Shown here piece by piece: positions 1 to 7,562 of a stretch of 21,859 bases of DNA; position 1 is the first letter of the stretch; each line of letters begins with the position of its first letter. The notes under the pieces were generated by a model. The model did not search any database. It was given only the letters and a program-made list of their open reading frames with translations, and had not been told where the DNA came from. The position numbers and the translations under genes were made by a program. The stretch is from NCBI GenBank assembly GCA_945897545.1, contig CAMDGJ010000020.1, positions 1-21,859 on the forward strand. The letters are read 5' to 3'. Source of the DNA: Flavobacterium psychrophilum. Its GTDB lineage: Bacteria; Bacteroidota; Bacteroidia; Flavobacteriales; Flavobacteriaceae.

Positions 1-2
1 TA

Positions 3-437
3 TATGCCGTAGAACAATTTATGGGAGGAGTTTCTTCCTTTAGAAAATCAGTATTTCGAAACCTGAAATTCTCCACTTATTTTGAAGGCTATGGGCTATA
101 TGAAGATGCTGATTTTACGCTGCGAGTATCAAAAACAGGAAATTTGTACGTAAACACGGCTGCACAATTAAATCATTATCACAATTCAGCGGGAAGACCA
201 AGCCATTGCCAATACGGTAAAATGGTAGTACGAAACGGCTGGTACATCTGGAGAATCAAGAACCCAAAACCTTTACTAAAAGACAAACTAAAATGGCATT
301 CTATAACTATTCTCTTGACTTTGATACGATTTTACAATATATTTAACACTTCCAAAAGAACAGAAGCTTTTACGGAAGCAATTGGAAGAACAATTGGCTG
401 GTGGAGTTTGATTTGGAATAAACCAAAAATCAAATAG
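3..437 (+). CDS. Glycosyltransferase family 2, C-terminal part (truncated by window edge)
   Basis: The reading frame is open from position 3, so the gene begins upstream of the window and only about the last 144 residues are seen. The visible part has the late GT2 (GT-A fold) pattern: a GGVSSFRKSVF stretch where an acceptor loop is expected, then YGLYEDADFTLRVSKTG. The ED of this stretch matches the acidic pair that family 2 enzymes use as catalytic base. Basic and aromatic residues follow. The tail (KWHSITILLTLIRFYNIF) is hydrophobic and may lie on the membrane. The role is probably to transfer a sugar from a nucleotide sugar during surface polysaccharide synthesis, which fits the methyltransferase and O-antigen ligase genes downstream on the same strand. 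Donor and acceptor cannot be read from the sequence. Confidence 0.85.
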   Translation, partial: YAVEQFMGGVSSFRKSVFRNLKFSTYFEGYGLYEDADFTLRVSKTGNLYVNTAAQLNHYHNSAGRPSHCQYGKMVVRNGWYIWRIKNPKPLLKDKLKWHSITILLTLIRFYNIFNTSKRTEAFTEAIGRTIGWWSLIWNKPKIK

Positions 438-639
438 CAATATTTTTTAAGAAAATGAATATGAGCAAACGTATAAAATTGATTTTTCGACCAAAAGAGT
501 AAACTTTTAGATATTAGTTGTTCCTAGAAGGTTTTTCTGTAAGAATTGGAAATGCAAAAAATTAAAATAAATCGCTTTTCGTTATGGATTGTAGCGATAA
601 AGTCCATATAAATTTACTTTAAACACAACGACGCAAATT

Positions 640-1569
640 ATGCAGGAATACATGATACATCCCGATACTCACGCTAAGTTTTTGTCAAAAACGAGGGATT
701 ATTTATTGTTTGATGACCATTCAAAGTTTCCAATTTATGATGGAACGCCGATACTGTTTGGTGCCGATTCCATTTTTAATGCGGAAGACATCATCAATTC
801 AAAAAAAACAACTCAGGATAAGGAGCATTTGGATACTTCCAATATCAAGAATTTTATCCGTAGGAAAGTGTTACCCTCGCTTAGTGAAGATTTTACTATC
901 GAGAAAAGATATGATATTTTATCCCAATTAGTGCCCGCTAAAGGGAAGGTATTGATCATTGGCAGTGGAGAGAAAGGGAGTTATTACAAAAATAAATTTC
1001 CCCATTGTGAAGTTATCACATCCGATGTGCACAATGAGTTTAAACCAGATTACATTTTTGACGGACATTTCATTCCTTTTGCTAACAACTGTTTTAACCT
1101 GGTTTTGGCGGCACAAGTTATCGAACATACCATTAATCCGTGGCAATTTTGCCAAGAGATACAAAGGGTGACAAAAGTGGGCGGCTTATTACAAATAGAA
1201 GCACCGCAAACTTTTCCGTATCATGCCGAACCTTATGATTTTTTTCGATTTACCTTTACTGGAATGCGCAGCTTATTTCCAAAATGCCAAGTCTTAAAAA
1301 TCGAAATCACCGAAGGCAATGCAGCTATGGTGGCGGTCAGCATTTCCAATTATCTGATTAACACGAGTTCCATTGGATTCATCCGGAGCGGTTGGCTATT
1401 GATAACCCGACTTTTATTGGGATGGGTAAAATATTTAGACCGATTGCAACCCGTATTGAGCAGGAGAACAGTTTCGATGCCAAAAGGCTATGCTTTTACC
1501 TTTAAAAAAGATGAGCTGCAACGCAAATCTGTTGATTTGTTGAACGAGTTTTATGAATTGAAAAGATGA
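640..1569 (+). CDS. Class I SAM-dependent methyltransferase with a Trm112-like N-terminus
   Basis: A 309-residue protein. The class I SAM-binding core starts near residue 104 with VLIIGSG (motif I). It continues with an acidic strand end at TSDV (about 127-130), the NLVLAAQVIEH strand (153-163) and GGLLQIEAP (181-189), as in Methyltransf_11 proteins. HAEPYDFFRFT (195-205) is typical of methyltransferases found in polysaccharide loci. The first 40 residues (HPDTHAKF then KFPIYDGTPILF) resemble the Trm112-like zinc-ribbon segment that ends in YPIxDGIPxLL, but no zinc-binding cysteines are present. It lies 202 bp after the glycosyltransferase and 57 bp before the O-antigen ligase gene, so it probably modifies a glycan or lipid-linked sugar. 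The substrate is unknown. The ATG at 640 is the natural start, since the Trm112-like segment begins there. Confidence 0.8.
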   Translation: MQEYMIHPDTHAKFLSKTRDYLLFDDHSKFPIYDGTPILFGADSIFNAEDIINSKKTTQDKEHLDTSNIKNFIRRKVLPSLSEDFTIEKRYDILSQLVPAKGKVLIIGSGEKGSYYKNKFPHCEVITSDVHNEFKPDYIFDGHFIPFANNCFNLVLAAQVIEHTINPWQFCQEIQRVTKVGGLLQIEAPQTFPYHAEPYDFFRFTFTGMRSLFPKCQVLKIEITEGNAAMVAVSISNYLINTSSIGFIRSGWLLITRLLLGWVKYLDRLQPVLSRRTVSMPKGYAFTFKKDELQRKSVDLLNEFYELKR

Positions 1570-1626
1570 TTATACTTATCGAATCCAAAAGTAATACAAT
1601 AGCAATCGGCTATAAAAATAGGGTAA

Positions 1627-2958
1627 ATGAATAAAGAAGATCTTTTATATCTCAATTTGATACTAGTCCATGTGGGAATTGGATTTCTAGTTTTTATATT
1701 TCCGTTTTCTGCAAAAATATACGGTTATGCCATTTTTATTTTAGGGGCATATTTCATTGTGAGGACCCAAAATAAAAACAACGAAGCGCTTATGGTCGCT
1801 GCCTATGTAGTTGGGAGCGAGGTTTTCTTGAGGATGACACAAGGCAATCCGTTGTATGAAATTTCCAAGTACGGTGTAATTGTTTACATTTTAATGGGAA
1901 TGTATTTCAGCGGCTTCTCGAAAGGCGCTGCTCCTTATTGGATATATTTATTGTTGCTAGTACCAAGCGTGGTTTTAGCCACTTTTGTGTTAAATTTTGA
2001 CACAAACATGAAAAATACTATTGCTTTTAATATCTCCGGACCCGTATGTTTAGGAGTAGCTTCACTATACACTTTTAGGCGAAAGATACCTATAAATCAA
2101 ATTAATGACATACTTCTCTGTGTGGGTTTGCCTATTATAAGCTGCATGGTCTACTTGACATTTTATACCCCAAACATTAGAGATATAGTAACCAGTACGC
2201 AATCGAATTATGAAACATCTGGTGGTTTTGGTCCGAACCAAGTGGCAACTATTTTAGGTATGGGTATGTTCATCTTTTTTTCCAGAATAATATTGGAATC
2301 AAGAACTAGATATATACTTTTCATCAATCTAATCGTTGCCCTTAATATAACCTATCGAGGGGTAGTTACTTTCTCGCGCGGTGGCATGATTACCGGTTTA
2401 CTGATGATTATATTGTTAGTGCTATTTCTCTATTTTAAATCTAATTTTGAAGGAAGAGTAAAACTCAATTATAGCATAGTATTGGTTTGCATTGCATTGA
2501 TAGCAACTTGGGGTTATACCTCATTGCAAACTGGAGGACTAATTGATAAACGCTACTCTAATCAAGATGCCACAGGAAGGACAAAAGAAAGTAAGTTTAC
2601 CGGAAGAGAAGATTTGGCGTTAAACGAATGGAACACTTTCTTGAAAAACCCTATTTTTGGAGTGGGTGTAGGCAAAGGTGTTGAGGTTCGAAAAGCGGAA
2701 ACTGGAGATGACGCTTTGTCTCATGATGAGATTACTAGAATGCTTGCAGAGCATGGCTCCCTTGGTATTTTCGCGCTGTTAATTTTATTTTTTACGCCTC
2801 TATTTTTGTATTTAGAAAACAAGTTCAACATGTACTTACTGTGTTTTTTGGCTTTCTGGTTTCTAACCATTAACCATGCCGCGATGCGAACTGCTGCACC
2901 GGCCTTTGTGTATTCCCTGTCGTTGCTGAATGTGTATTTTGAGAAGAAGGTCGCGTGA
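1627..2958 (+). CDS. O-antigen ligase/polymerase family membrane protein (Wzy_C/WaaL-like)
   Basis: A 443-residue integral membrane protein with roughly ten to twelve hydrophobic segments and one long non-membrane loop (about residues 302-375). Family marks are SGGFGPNQVA (198-207), FSRGGM (249-254) and, at the end of the large loop, FGVGVGKG followed by SHDE (H366) and LAEHGSLG. A conserved His and a later Glu-x-Gly in this loop are usual for the O-antigen ligase (PF04932) family, which either joins polymerised glycan to lipid A core or another acceptor, or polymerises repeat units in the periplasm. The sequence does not decide which. The gene follows the methyltransferase on the same strand and is the last + strand gene before a terminator hairpin, which suggests the end of a polysaccharide operon. 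Confidence 0.85.
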   Translation: MNKEDLLYLNLILVHVGIGFLVFIFPFSAKIYGYAIFILGAYFIVRTQNKNNEALMVAAYVVGSEVFLRMTQGNPLYEISKYGVIVYILMGMYFSGFSKGAAPYWIYLLLLVPSVVLATFVLNFDTNMKNTIAFNISGPVCLGVASLYTFRRKIPINQINDILLCVGLPIISCMVYLTFYTPNIRDIVTSTQSNYETSGGFGPNQVATILGMGMFIFFSRIILESRTRYILFINLIVALNITYRGVVTFSRGGMITGLLMIILLVLFLYFKSNFEGRVKLNYSIVLVCIALIATWGYTSLQTGGLIDKRYSNQDATGRTKESKFTGREDLALNEWNTFLKNPIFGVGVGKGVEVRKAETGDDALSHDEITRMLAEHGSLGIFALLILFFTPLFLYLENKFNMYLLCFLAFWFLTINHAAMRTAAPAFVYSLSLLNVYFEKKVA

Positions 2959-3025
2959 TGGGGTTTAGGTTATCAATTGTCGGTTTTCTATTTTGAAAAG
3001 TTCTTGCTGCTAAATTAAAAAACAA

Positions 3026-3048
3026 AACCCCGCAAAATCTGCGGGGTT
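3026..3048 (-). terminator. Rho-independent terminator between convergent genes
   Basis: A perfect 8-bp stem (AACCCCGC / GCGGGGTT) with a 7-base loop. On the minus strand the stem is followed by TTTTGTTTTTT, which gives a good U-tract just after the SDR gene that ends at 3110. On the plus strand only a weaker T-rich run follows about ten bases on, so it may also serve the O-antigen ligase gene ending at 2958, less efficiently. Confidence 0.85.
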
Positions 3049-3109
3049 CCATAACTTATTTTTAGTGCTTATTAAATCTTTCTGCTGCTGTTTACTGACT
3101 TGTCCACTG

Positions 3110-3991
3110 CTAGCTCCTCTTCTTCGCTTTAATCATTATTTCTAACTGATCCCAAAGAACCTCTGGGATGGCTTCGAGAATGTTAAATTCTCCAGCACCT
3201 TTCAACCATTCGCCACCATCAATAACAATGACTTCACCGTTGATGTAGCTCGAGAAATCTGAAACGAGATAGGCTGCTAGATTAGCCAATTCCTGGTGGT
3301 CTCCCACCCTTCCCACGGGTACTTTTTTAGCCATATCGAATTTTTCAGCCAAGTCTCCTGGCAACAATCGGTCCCAAGCGCCTTGTGTTGGGAATGGCCC
3401 TGGGGCAATTGCATTAGTGCGAATTCCGTATTTTGCCCATTCCACCGCAAGGCTTCTAGTCATAGCCAGAACGCCCGCTTTTGCAGCAGCACTCGGTACC
3501 ACATAAGCGGAACCGGTAAAGGCATAAGTAGTGACAATATTCAAAATCGTTGAGGTGGTTTGTTTGGTTTCAATCCAATGTTTTCCGAAAGCGAGGGTGC
3601 AGTTTTTAGATCCTTTCAAGACAATGTCAATAACGGTGTCAAAAGCATTCGCCGATAATCTTTCCGTTGGCGAAATGAAATTCCCCGCGGCATTGTTGAG
3701 CAATACATCCACTCTCCCGAAGGCTTTCAAGACTTGTTCCAACATCGCTTCGACCTGTTCGTAATGACGAACGTCGCATTGCACGGCCAAGCAGGTTCCG
3801 CCTGTTTCCGTTTCGAGTTCTTTTGCCGTAGTTTGCAGTTTTTCCAGGTTACGGGAACTTATGGCGACTTTAGCACCGAGTTCCATAAAATATTTGGTCA
3901 TAGCTTTGCCCAAACCGCTTCCGCCTCCGGTTACTACTATTACTTTGCCTTTTAAGGCGTCATCACGAAGCATTTTTGCCGAGAAATCCAT
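3110..3991 (-). CDS. SDR family oxidoreductase, 2,4-dienoyl-CoA reductase-like
   Basis: A 293-residue short-chain dehydrogenase/reductase. The nucleotide-binding motif TGGGSGLG is at 21-28 and NNAAGNF at 99-105. The probable catalytic pair is Tyr156 (in TTYAFTG) and Lys171 (in PSAAAKAG), 15 residues apart as in mitochondrial DECR1. NNAAGNFISPTERLS, GPFPTQGAW and the C-terminal GEFN closely follow human DECR1 as I recall it. That supports NADPH-dependent reduction of 2,4-dienoyl-CoA esters in the oxidation of unsaturated fatty acids, rather than FabG-type activity. The protein is soluble and cytoplasmic. It stands alone: 360 bp separate its start from the mutase gene upstream, and a strong terminator lies 62 bp after its stop. 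The family assignment is firm, the exact substrate less so. Confidence 0.88.
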   Translation of the reverse strand: MDFSAKMLRDDALKGKVIVVTGGGSGLGKAMTKYFMELGAKVAISSRNLEKLQTTAKELETETGGTCLAVQCDVRHYEQVEAMLEQVLKAFGRVDVLLNNAAGNFISPTERLSANAFDTVIDIVLKGSKNCTLAFGKHWIETKQTTSTILNIVTTYAFTGSAYVVPSAAAKAGVLAMTRSLAVEWAKYGIRTNAIAPGPFPTQGAWDRLLPGDLAEKFDMAKKVPVGRVGDHQELANLAAYLVSDFSSYINGEVIVIDGGEWLKGAGEFNILEAIPEVLWDQLEIMIKAKKRS

Positions 3992-4351
3992 AGTCTTGTT
4001 TTTTAGAATTGTAAATATAGGGAAAATAATTAGTAGGCGTGCATAGTAAAAGAGAGAAGTCTTTTTTATTTTCTACTTTATTCCATGTAAAAATCAAGAG
4101 TCAATTATTTTCGTAGATTAGTAAATAGTTATACGCAAAGTCGTCTATTCAAAGTGCATTTATTACTTAAATTTAACCGTACTTTGTGGTAACATATATA
4201 GGTATTATCTATTTGTCATTAGCTATGAACATATGGTCTAATCGATTTTTGCTAGTTATAAGATCGATATAATTATTTTATCAGAATATAGTAAGGCGAA
4301 AATAAGTTAAGTTCTTTTATTATTTAAATAGATTGTGCTAACTGTATTTGC
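3992..4351. other. 360-bp AT-rich intergenic region, no gene recognised
   Basis: This region lies between the end of the mutase large-subunit gene (- strand) and the start of the SDR gene (- strand). It should hold the SDR promoter. On the minus strand a TATATTTA sequence (plus positions 4012-4019) comes within one base of the Bacteroidetes -7 box TAnnTTTG, but no TTG is found about 19 bases upstream of it. I see no hairpin terminator for the mutase operon and no reading frame with recognisable content. Confidence 0.5.
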
Positions 4352-6475
4352 TTAATCACCAATTAAGATCTTTAAAATACTAATGGCTGCTTCGCTAATC
4401 TTAGTTCCGGGTCCAAAAACCGCAACCGCTCCGGCATCAAACAAAAATTGGTAATCTTGTGCTGGGATAACGCCACCCACGATGACCATAATGTCTTCTC
4501 TTCCGTATTTTTTGAGGTCGGCAATGACTTGCGGCACTAATGTTTTGTGTCCCGCAGCAAGCGAAGAAACTCCGAGTATATGCACATCATTTTCTATAGC
4601 TTGTTTGGCAGCTTCGGCTGGAGTTTGAAAAAGTGGACCTATATCCACATCAAAACCTAGGTCAGCATAACCTGTGGCCACCACTTTAGCCCCACGATCG
4701 TGTCCGTCTTGCCCCATTTTGGCTATCATAATTCTAGGACGTCGCCCTTCTTTTTTGGCAAATTCGTTGGCTAGTTGCTTGGCTTCATCGAAGCTTTTGT
4801 CGTCTTTAATTTCTTTGCTATACACGCCGCTAAAGGATTTAATTTGTGCTTTATACCTTCCGAAAACTGTTTCGAGTGCATCGCTTATTTCACCAAGAGT
4901 TGCTCGATTTCTTGCTGCTTCAACCGCTAATTCGAGTAGGTTTTCTTTACCATTTTGTGCACAAAGGGTTAATTTATTGAGTGAATTTTGTACTTTTTGG
5001 GTATCCCGAGTTGCTTTCATTCGGTCTAATTGTTCGAGTTGCTGTTGGCGTACCATTTGGTTGTCAACATCAAGGATTTGCAAGGGGTCTTCTTTTTCTA
5101 ATCGGTATTTATTAACCCCAATTATACTGTCCTGATTGCTGTCAATCCGCGCTTGTTTTCTGGCAGCAGCCTCTTCGATTCGGAGTTTCGGAACTCCGGT
5201 TTCAATGGCTTTGGTCATTCCGCCGAGTGCTTCGACTTCTTCGATGAGTTTCCAGGCGTTTTGTGCTATTTCATTGGTCAAACTTTCGACATAAAAACTG
5301 CCTGCCCAAGGATCGACGGTTTTCGTAATCTTGGTTTCTTCCTGCAAATATATTTGCGTATTTCTTGCAATTCTGGCGGAAAAATCGGTGGGCAAGGCAA
5401 TAGCTTCATCCAATGCATTGGTATGCAAGGATTGCGTTCCACCTAGGGCAGCAGCCAAACCTTCGATGGTTGTTCGCGCCACATTATTGAAGGGATCTTG
5501 CATGGTGAGACTCCAACCCGATGTTTGACAATGGGTTCGCAATGCCAAAGATTTTTCGTCTTTTGGATTGAATTGTTTGACTAGTTTTGCCCAGATCATT
5601 CGAGCCGCTCGCATCTTGGCAATTTCCATAAAATGGTTCATCCCAACGGCCCAGAAAAAGGATAGGCGGGGAGCGAAGTCATCGATTTTCATTCCTGTTG
5701 CAAGACCAGTTCTAATGTATTCCAATCCATCGGCGAGGGTGTATGCTAGTTCGATATCAGCCGTTGCTCCCGCTTCTTGCATATGATAACCCGAAATGGA
5801 TATGGAGTTGAATTTTGGCATTTTCTTGCTGGTGAATTCAAAAATATCGGCAACAATTTTCATCGATTGGGCTGGTGGATAGATGTAGGTATTGCGCACC
5901 ATAAACTCTTTTAAAATGTCATTTTGAATCGTTCCGGAAAGTTGTTCGAGTTGTACTCCTTGTTCTTCTGCGGCTACAATATAGAAGGCCATAATAGGTA
6001 AAACGGCACCGTTCATCGTCATCGAAACCGACATTTCGCCCAAGGGAATTTGGTCGAATAATACTTTCATATCTTCAACAGAATCAATGGCGACTCCCGC
6101 TTTTCCGACATCGCCCACCACACGTTCGTGATCCGAATCGTAACCGCGATGTGTTGGTAAATCGAAGGCAATAGAAAGTCCTTTTTGACCTGCGGCCAAG
6201 TTTCTACGGTAAAAGGCATTACTTTCCTCGGCAGTTGAAAATCCTGCGTATTGTCGAATCGTCCAAGGACGACGCACATACATTGTGGCGTAAGGTCCGC
6301 GTAAATTTGGCGCAAAGCCCGCTCCGAAATCCAGCTGCTCTAGGTTTTCGATATCTTGTTCAGAATAGTTCAATTTTACCTCAATTCCTTCGGCTGTTAG
6401 GAAATTATTTTCTTCTAACTTCTGACTTCTAACTTCTGACTTTTCTAATTTAATATGTTGGAGGTTTTTTCTCAA
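4352..6475 (-). CDS. mutB: Methylmalonyl-CoA mutase, large (catalytic) subunit
   Basis: A 707-residue adenosylcobalamin-dependent mutase that interconverts succinyl-CoA and (R)-methylmalonyl-CoA. Together with the small subunit encoded upstream it should form the MutAB heterodimer. The N-terminal TIM-barrel substrate domain holds RQYAGFS with Tyr76 and SGYHMQEAG with His231. Both are offset by 13 from Tyr89 and His244 of the Propionibacterium enzyme. The C-terminal B12 domain carries GQDGHDRG at 588-595 (D590-x-H592-x-x-G595, His592 the axial cobalt ligand), then SSLAAGH and GGVIP. The start is a TTG at 6475. No in-frame ATG occurs before residue 65, and [10 protein letters not shown] fits the expected N-terminus. 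Residues 12-21 are encoded by a short tandem repeat (6414-6441). The gene starts 11 bp after the toxin gene, so it is probably co-transcribed with mutA and the toxin-antitoxin pair. Confidence 0.96.
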   Translation of the reverse strand: MRKNLQHIKLEKSEVRSQKLEENNFLTAEGIEVKLNYSEQDIENLEQLDFGAGFAPNLRGPYATMYVRRPWTIRQYAGFSTAEESNAFYRRNLAAGQKGLSIAFDLPTHRGYDSDHERVVGDVGKAGVAIDSVEDMKVLFDQIPLGEMSVSMTMNGAVLPIMAFYIVAAEEQGVQLEQLSGTIQNDILKEFMVRNTYIYPPAQSMKIVADIFEFTSKKMPKFNSISISGYHMQEAGATADIELAYTLADGLEYIRTGLATGMKIDDFAPRLSFFWAVGMNHFMEIAKMRAARMIWAKLVKQFNPKDEKSLALRTHCQTSGWSLTMQDPFNNVARTTIEGLAAALGGTQSLHTNALDEAIALPTDFSARIARNTQIYLQEETKITKTVDPWAGSFYVESLTNEIAQNAWKLIEEVEALGGMTKAIETGVPKLRIEEAAARKQARIDSNQDSIIGVNKYRLEKEDPLQILDVDNQMVRQQQLEQLDRMKATRDTQKVQNSLNKLTLCAQNGKENLLELAVEAARNRATLGEISDALETVFGRYKAQIKSFSGVYSKEIKDDKSFDEAKQLANEFAKKEGRRPRIMIAKMGQDGHDRGAKVVATGYADLGFDVDIGPLFQTPAEAAKQAIENDVHILGVSSLAAGHKTLVPQVIADLKKYGREDIMVIVGGVIPAQDYQFLFDAGAVAVFGPGTKISEAAISILKILIGD
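6414..6441. repeat. Heptamer tandem repeat inside mutB (2 x 14 bp)
   Basis: Four consecutive heptamers alternate TCTAACT and TCTGACT on the plus strand. On the minus strand they are read in frame as part of the mutB N-terminus (SEVRSQKLE, residues 13-21). The segment lies in the poorly conserved tail before the TIM barrel, where extra residues are likely to be tolerated. Confidence 0.85.
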
Positions 6476-6486
6476 AGCGTAATTTT

Positions 6487-6777
6487 TTATAAGATATTTA
6501 ATTTACTATCTCTTGAGGAATGATAAATGGCTTTGATAACAATAATATTTTTATAAACGGTAAAATGAATTAAATATGGAAATGTAGTTAACATTATTAT
6601 TCTAACTTCGTTATATCGTATTTGAAAATGCAAAGGATTCTTTTTTATAATTCCCAAGCTTTCTTTAAATGATTGATGATATCTTTTTGCCAATTTTGGA
6701 TTTATATTTTTATACCAAAAAAGTGATTCATTAAAATCAATTTTAGCCTCATCAATTATGACGATTCTATAATTCAT
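6487..6777 (-). CDS. ParE/RelE-family toxin of a type II toxin-antitoxin module
   Basis: A 96-residue protein (from the ATG at 6777) with the layout of RelE/ParE toxins. It starts with a beta strand (YRIVIIDEA). A helical segment follows with a D/E-x-x-x-S-x-x-W/Y-Y pattern and IKKNPLHF, then the strand [14 protein letters not shown]. The end is [10 protein letters not shown], matching the usual aV-x-H-x-x-R. ParE members poison DNA gyrase and RelE members cut mRNA on the ribosome; the sequence cannot tell which applies. A TTG start two codons upstream (6783) is possible, but ATG is preferred. The gene overlaps the upstream antitoxin gene by 11 bp and ends 11 bp before mutB, which places a toxin within the methylmalonyl-CoA mutase gene cluster. 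Confidence 0.85.
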   Translation of the reverse strand: MNYRIVIIDEAKIDFNESLFWYKNINPKLAKRYHQSFKESLGIIKKNPLHFQIRYNEVRIIMLTTFPYLIHFTVYKNIIVIKAIYHSSRDSKLNIL

Positions 6778-7000
6778 TTTCAATTTCTCTCAAAAAATCG
6801 TCAATGTCTGTAGCACTTTCCGGGTTTTTTAAATACTTTTTTGTTCGTTCCCTGACCTCATCAATTTGCCATTGCGGTATTTCATATTTTGCTGAAGAAG
6901 GCAAAATAATGACATCTACTTCTTCGGCATTAAAAGTATCTGGCAATGTGATATTTATCGTATGATTTTTCACTTTGACGGTTTGTCTAAACGCTTCCAT
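6767..7000 (-). CDS. Probable antitoxin partner of the ParE/RelE-type toxin
   Basis: A 77-residue acidic protein. The first 35 residues look like a beta-rich segment (QTVKVKNHTINITLPDTF, then EEVDVIILP), similar to small AbrB/DUF-type antitoxins of Bacteroidetes. The remainder is charged and helical (WQIDEVRERTKKYLKNP, then [12 protein letters not shown]), which would suit wrapping around a toxin. No DNA-binding motif is obvious. The antitoxin role is inferred mainly from its position: it comes first, overlaps the toxin start and is of the right size. It begins 61 bp after the hypothetical gene at 7062-7547. Confidence 0.75.
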   Translation of the reverse strand: MEAFRQTVKVKNHTINITLPDTFNAEEVDVIILPSSAKYEIPQWQIDEVRERTKKYLKNPESATDIDDFLREIENEL

Positions 7001-7061
7001 AATTCTTTATTTTGTTAAGTAAATGTAGTTATTTTAATTCAAAACCGGGTTACTACTTCCT

Positions 7062-7547
7062 TTAATTCAATGTTTTGTCGATTTTAACGACCTGCTTCTC
7101 AATAATTTTAAATTTCCATTTTCTTTCCGTATAGTTGGCATTGATTCCTTCTAATAAACCTGCTCCAATGGTTGTTCCTGCTCCTACTGTAAAAAGCATA
7201 AAAGCTGCGTCTTGACCTTTCGATGCAGCAACTAAGGAGCTGGTAACTGTGGCTAATCCGGCAGCTAAAACTACGGTTTTGACCGTTGCTAATCCTTTGG
7301 GTTGATTTTTTATACTTTGTAAACTGTCTATTTTTATGTATTGATCTTTAATGATGATAGTTTGCCCGTCTTGAAATTTTAGAATCCCGATATGTTTTTT
7401 TCGGTCAAGGGTTCTTATTTTGATGCGCTGGTTTTCTTCAATAAATTTCACTTTCCCTGTCTGGATGTTGGTTATTTCGATCGTTCTTTGCTGTGAAGAA
7501 ACAGTAGTCGAAAAGACTACTAGTATTAAAAATAAGGTTTTTTCCAT
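7062..7547 (-). CDS. Exported hypothetical protein in the mutase gene cluster
   Basis: I do not recognise a family. With the ATG at 7547 the protein has 161 residues. The start has a short Lys and a hydrophobic stretch (MEKTLFLILVVFSTTVSSQQ) that looks like a Sec signal peptide, with likely cleavage near SSQ. The middle is beta-rich and polar, with many Ile/Lys alternations. A Gly/Ala-rich hydrophobic stretch (TVKTVVLAAGLATVTSSLVAA, then FMLFTVGAGTTIGAGLLEGI) could form a membrane hairpin or glycine-zipper-like segment before a basic tail (KWKFKIIEKQVVKI). It lies 15 bp after the stop of mutA and on the same strand, so it is probably translated from the mutA message. An upstream TTG (7562) is a possible alternative start. 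The function is unknown, and a link to B12 enzymes is not supported by sequence. Confidence 0.75.
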   Translation of the reverse strand: MEKTLFLILVVFSTTVSSQQRTIEITNIQTGKVKFIEENQRIKIRTLDRKKHIGILKFQDGQTIIIKDQYIKIDSLQSIKNQPKGLATVKTVVLAAGLATVTSSLVAASKGQDAAFMLFTVGAGTTIGAGLLEGINANYTERKWKFKIIEKQVVKIDKTLN

Positions 7548-7562
7548 AGCATTTATTTGCAA

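Noticed and set aside
438..639. Two tiny frames (455-502 and 552-611) between the glycosyltransferase and methyltransferase genes
   Set aside because: 15 and 19 codons, no similarity I can recognise and no start signals. They could be remnants of a lost gene but this cannot be supported.
4674..5135. A 153-codon open frame on the + strand inside mutB
   Set aside because: Antisense to a strongly conserved enzyme. Its Ser/Leu/Cys-rich translation is typical of antisense frames and shows no motif.
6767..6783. Toxin start at TTG 6783
   Set aside because: An ATG two codons later (6777) gives an N-terminus that fits the ParE/RelE family, so the TTG is unnecessary.
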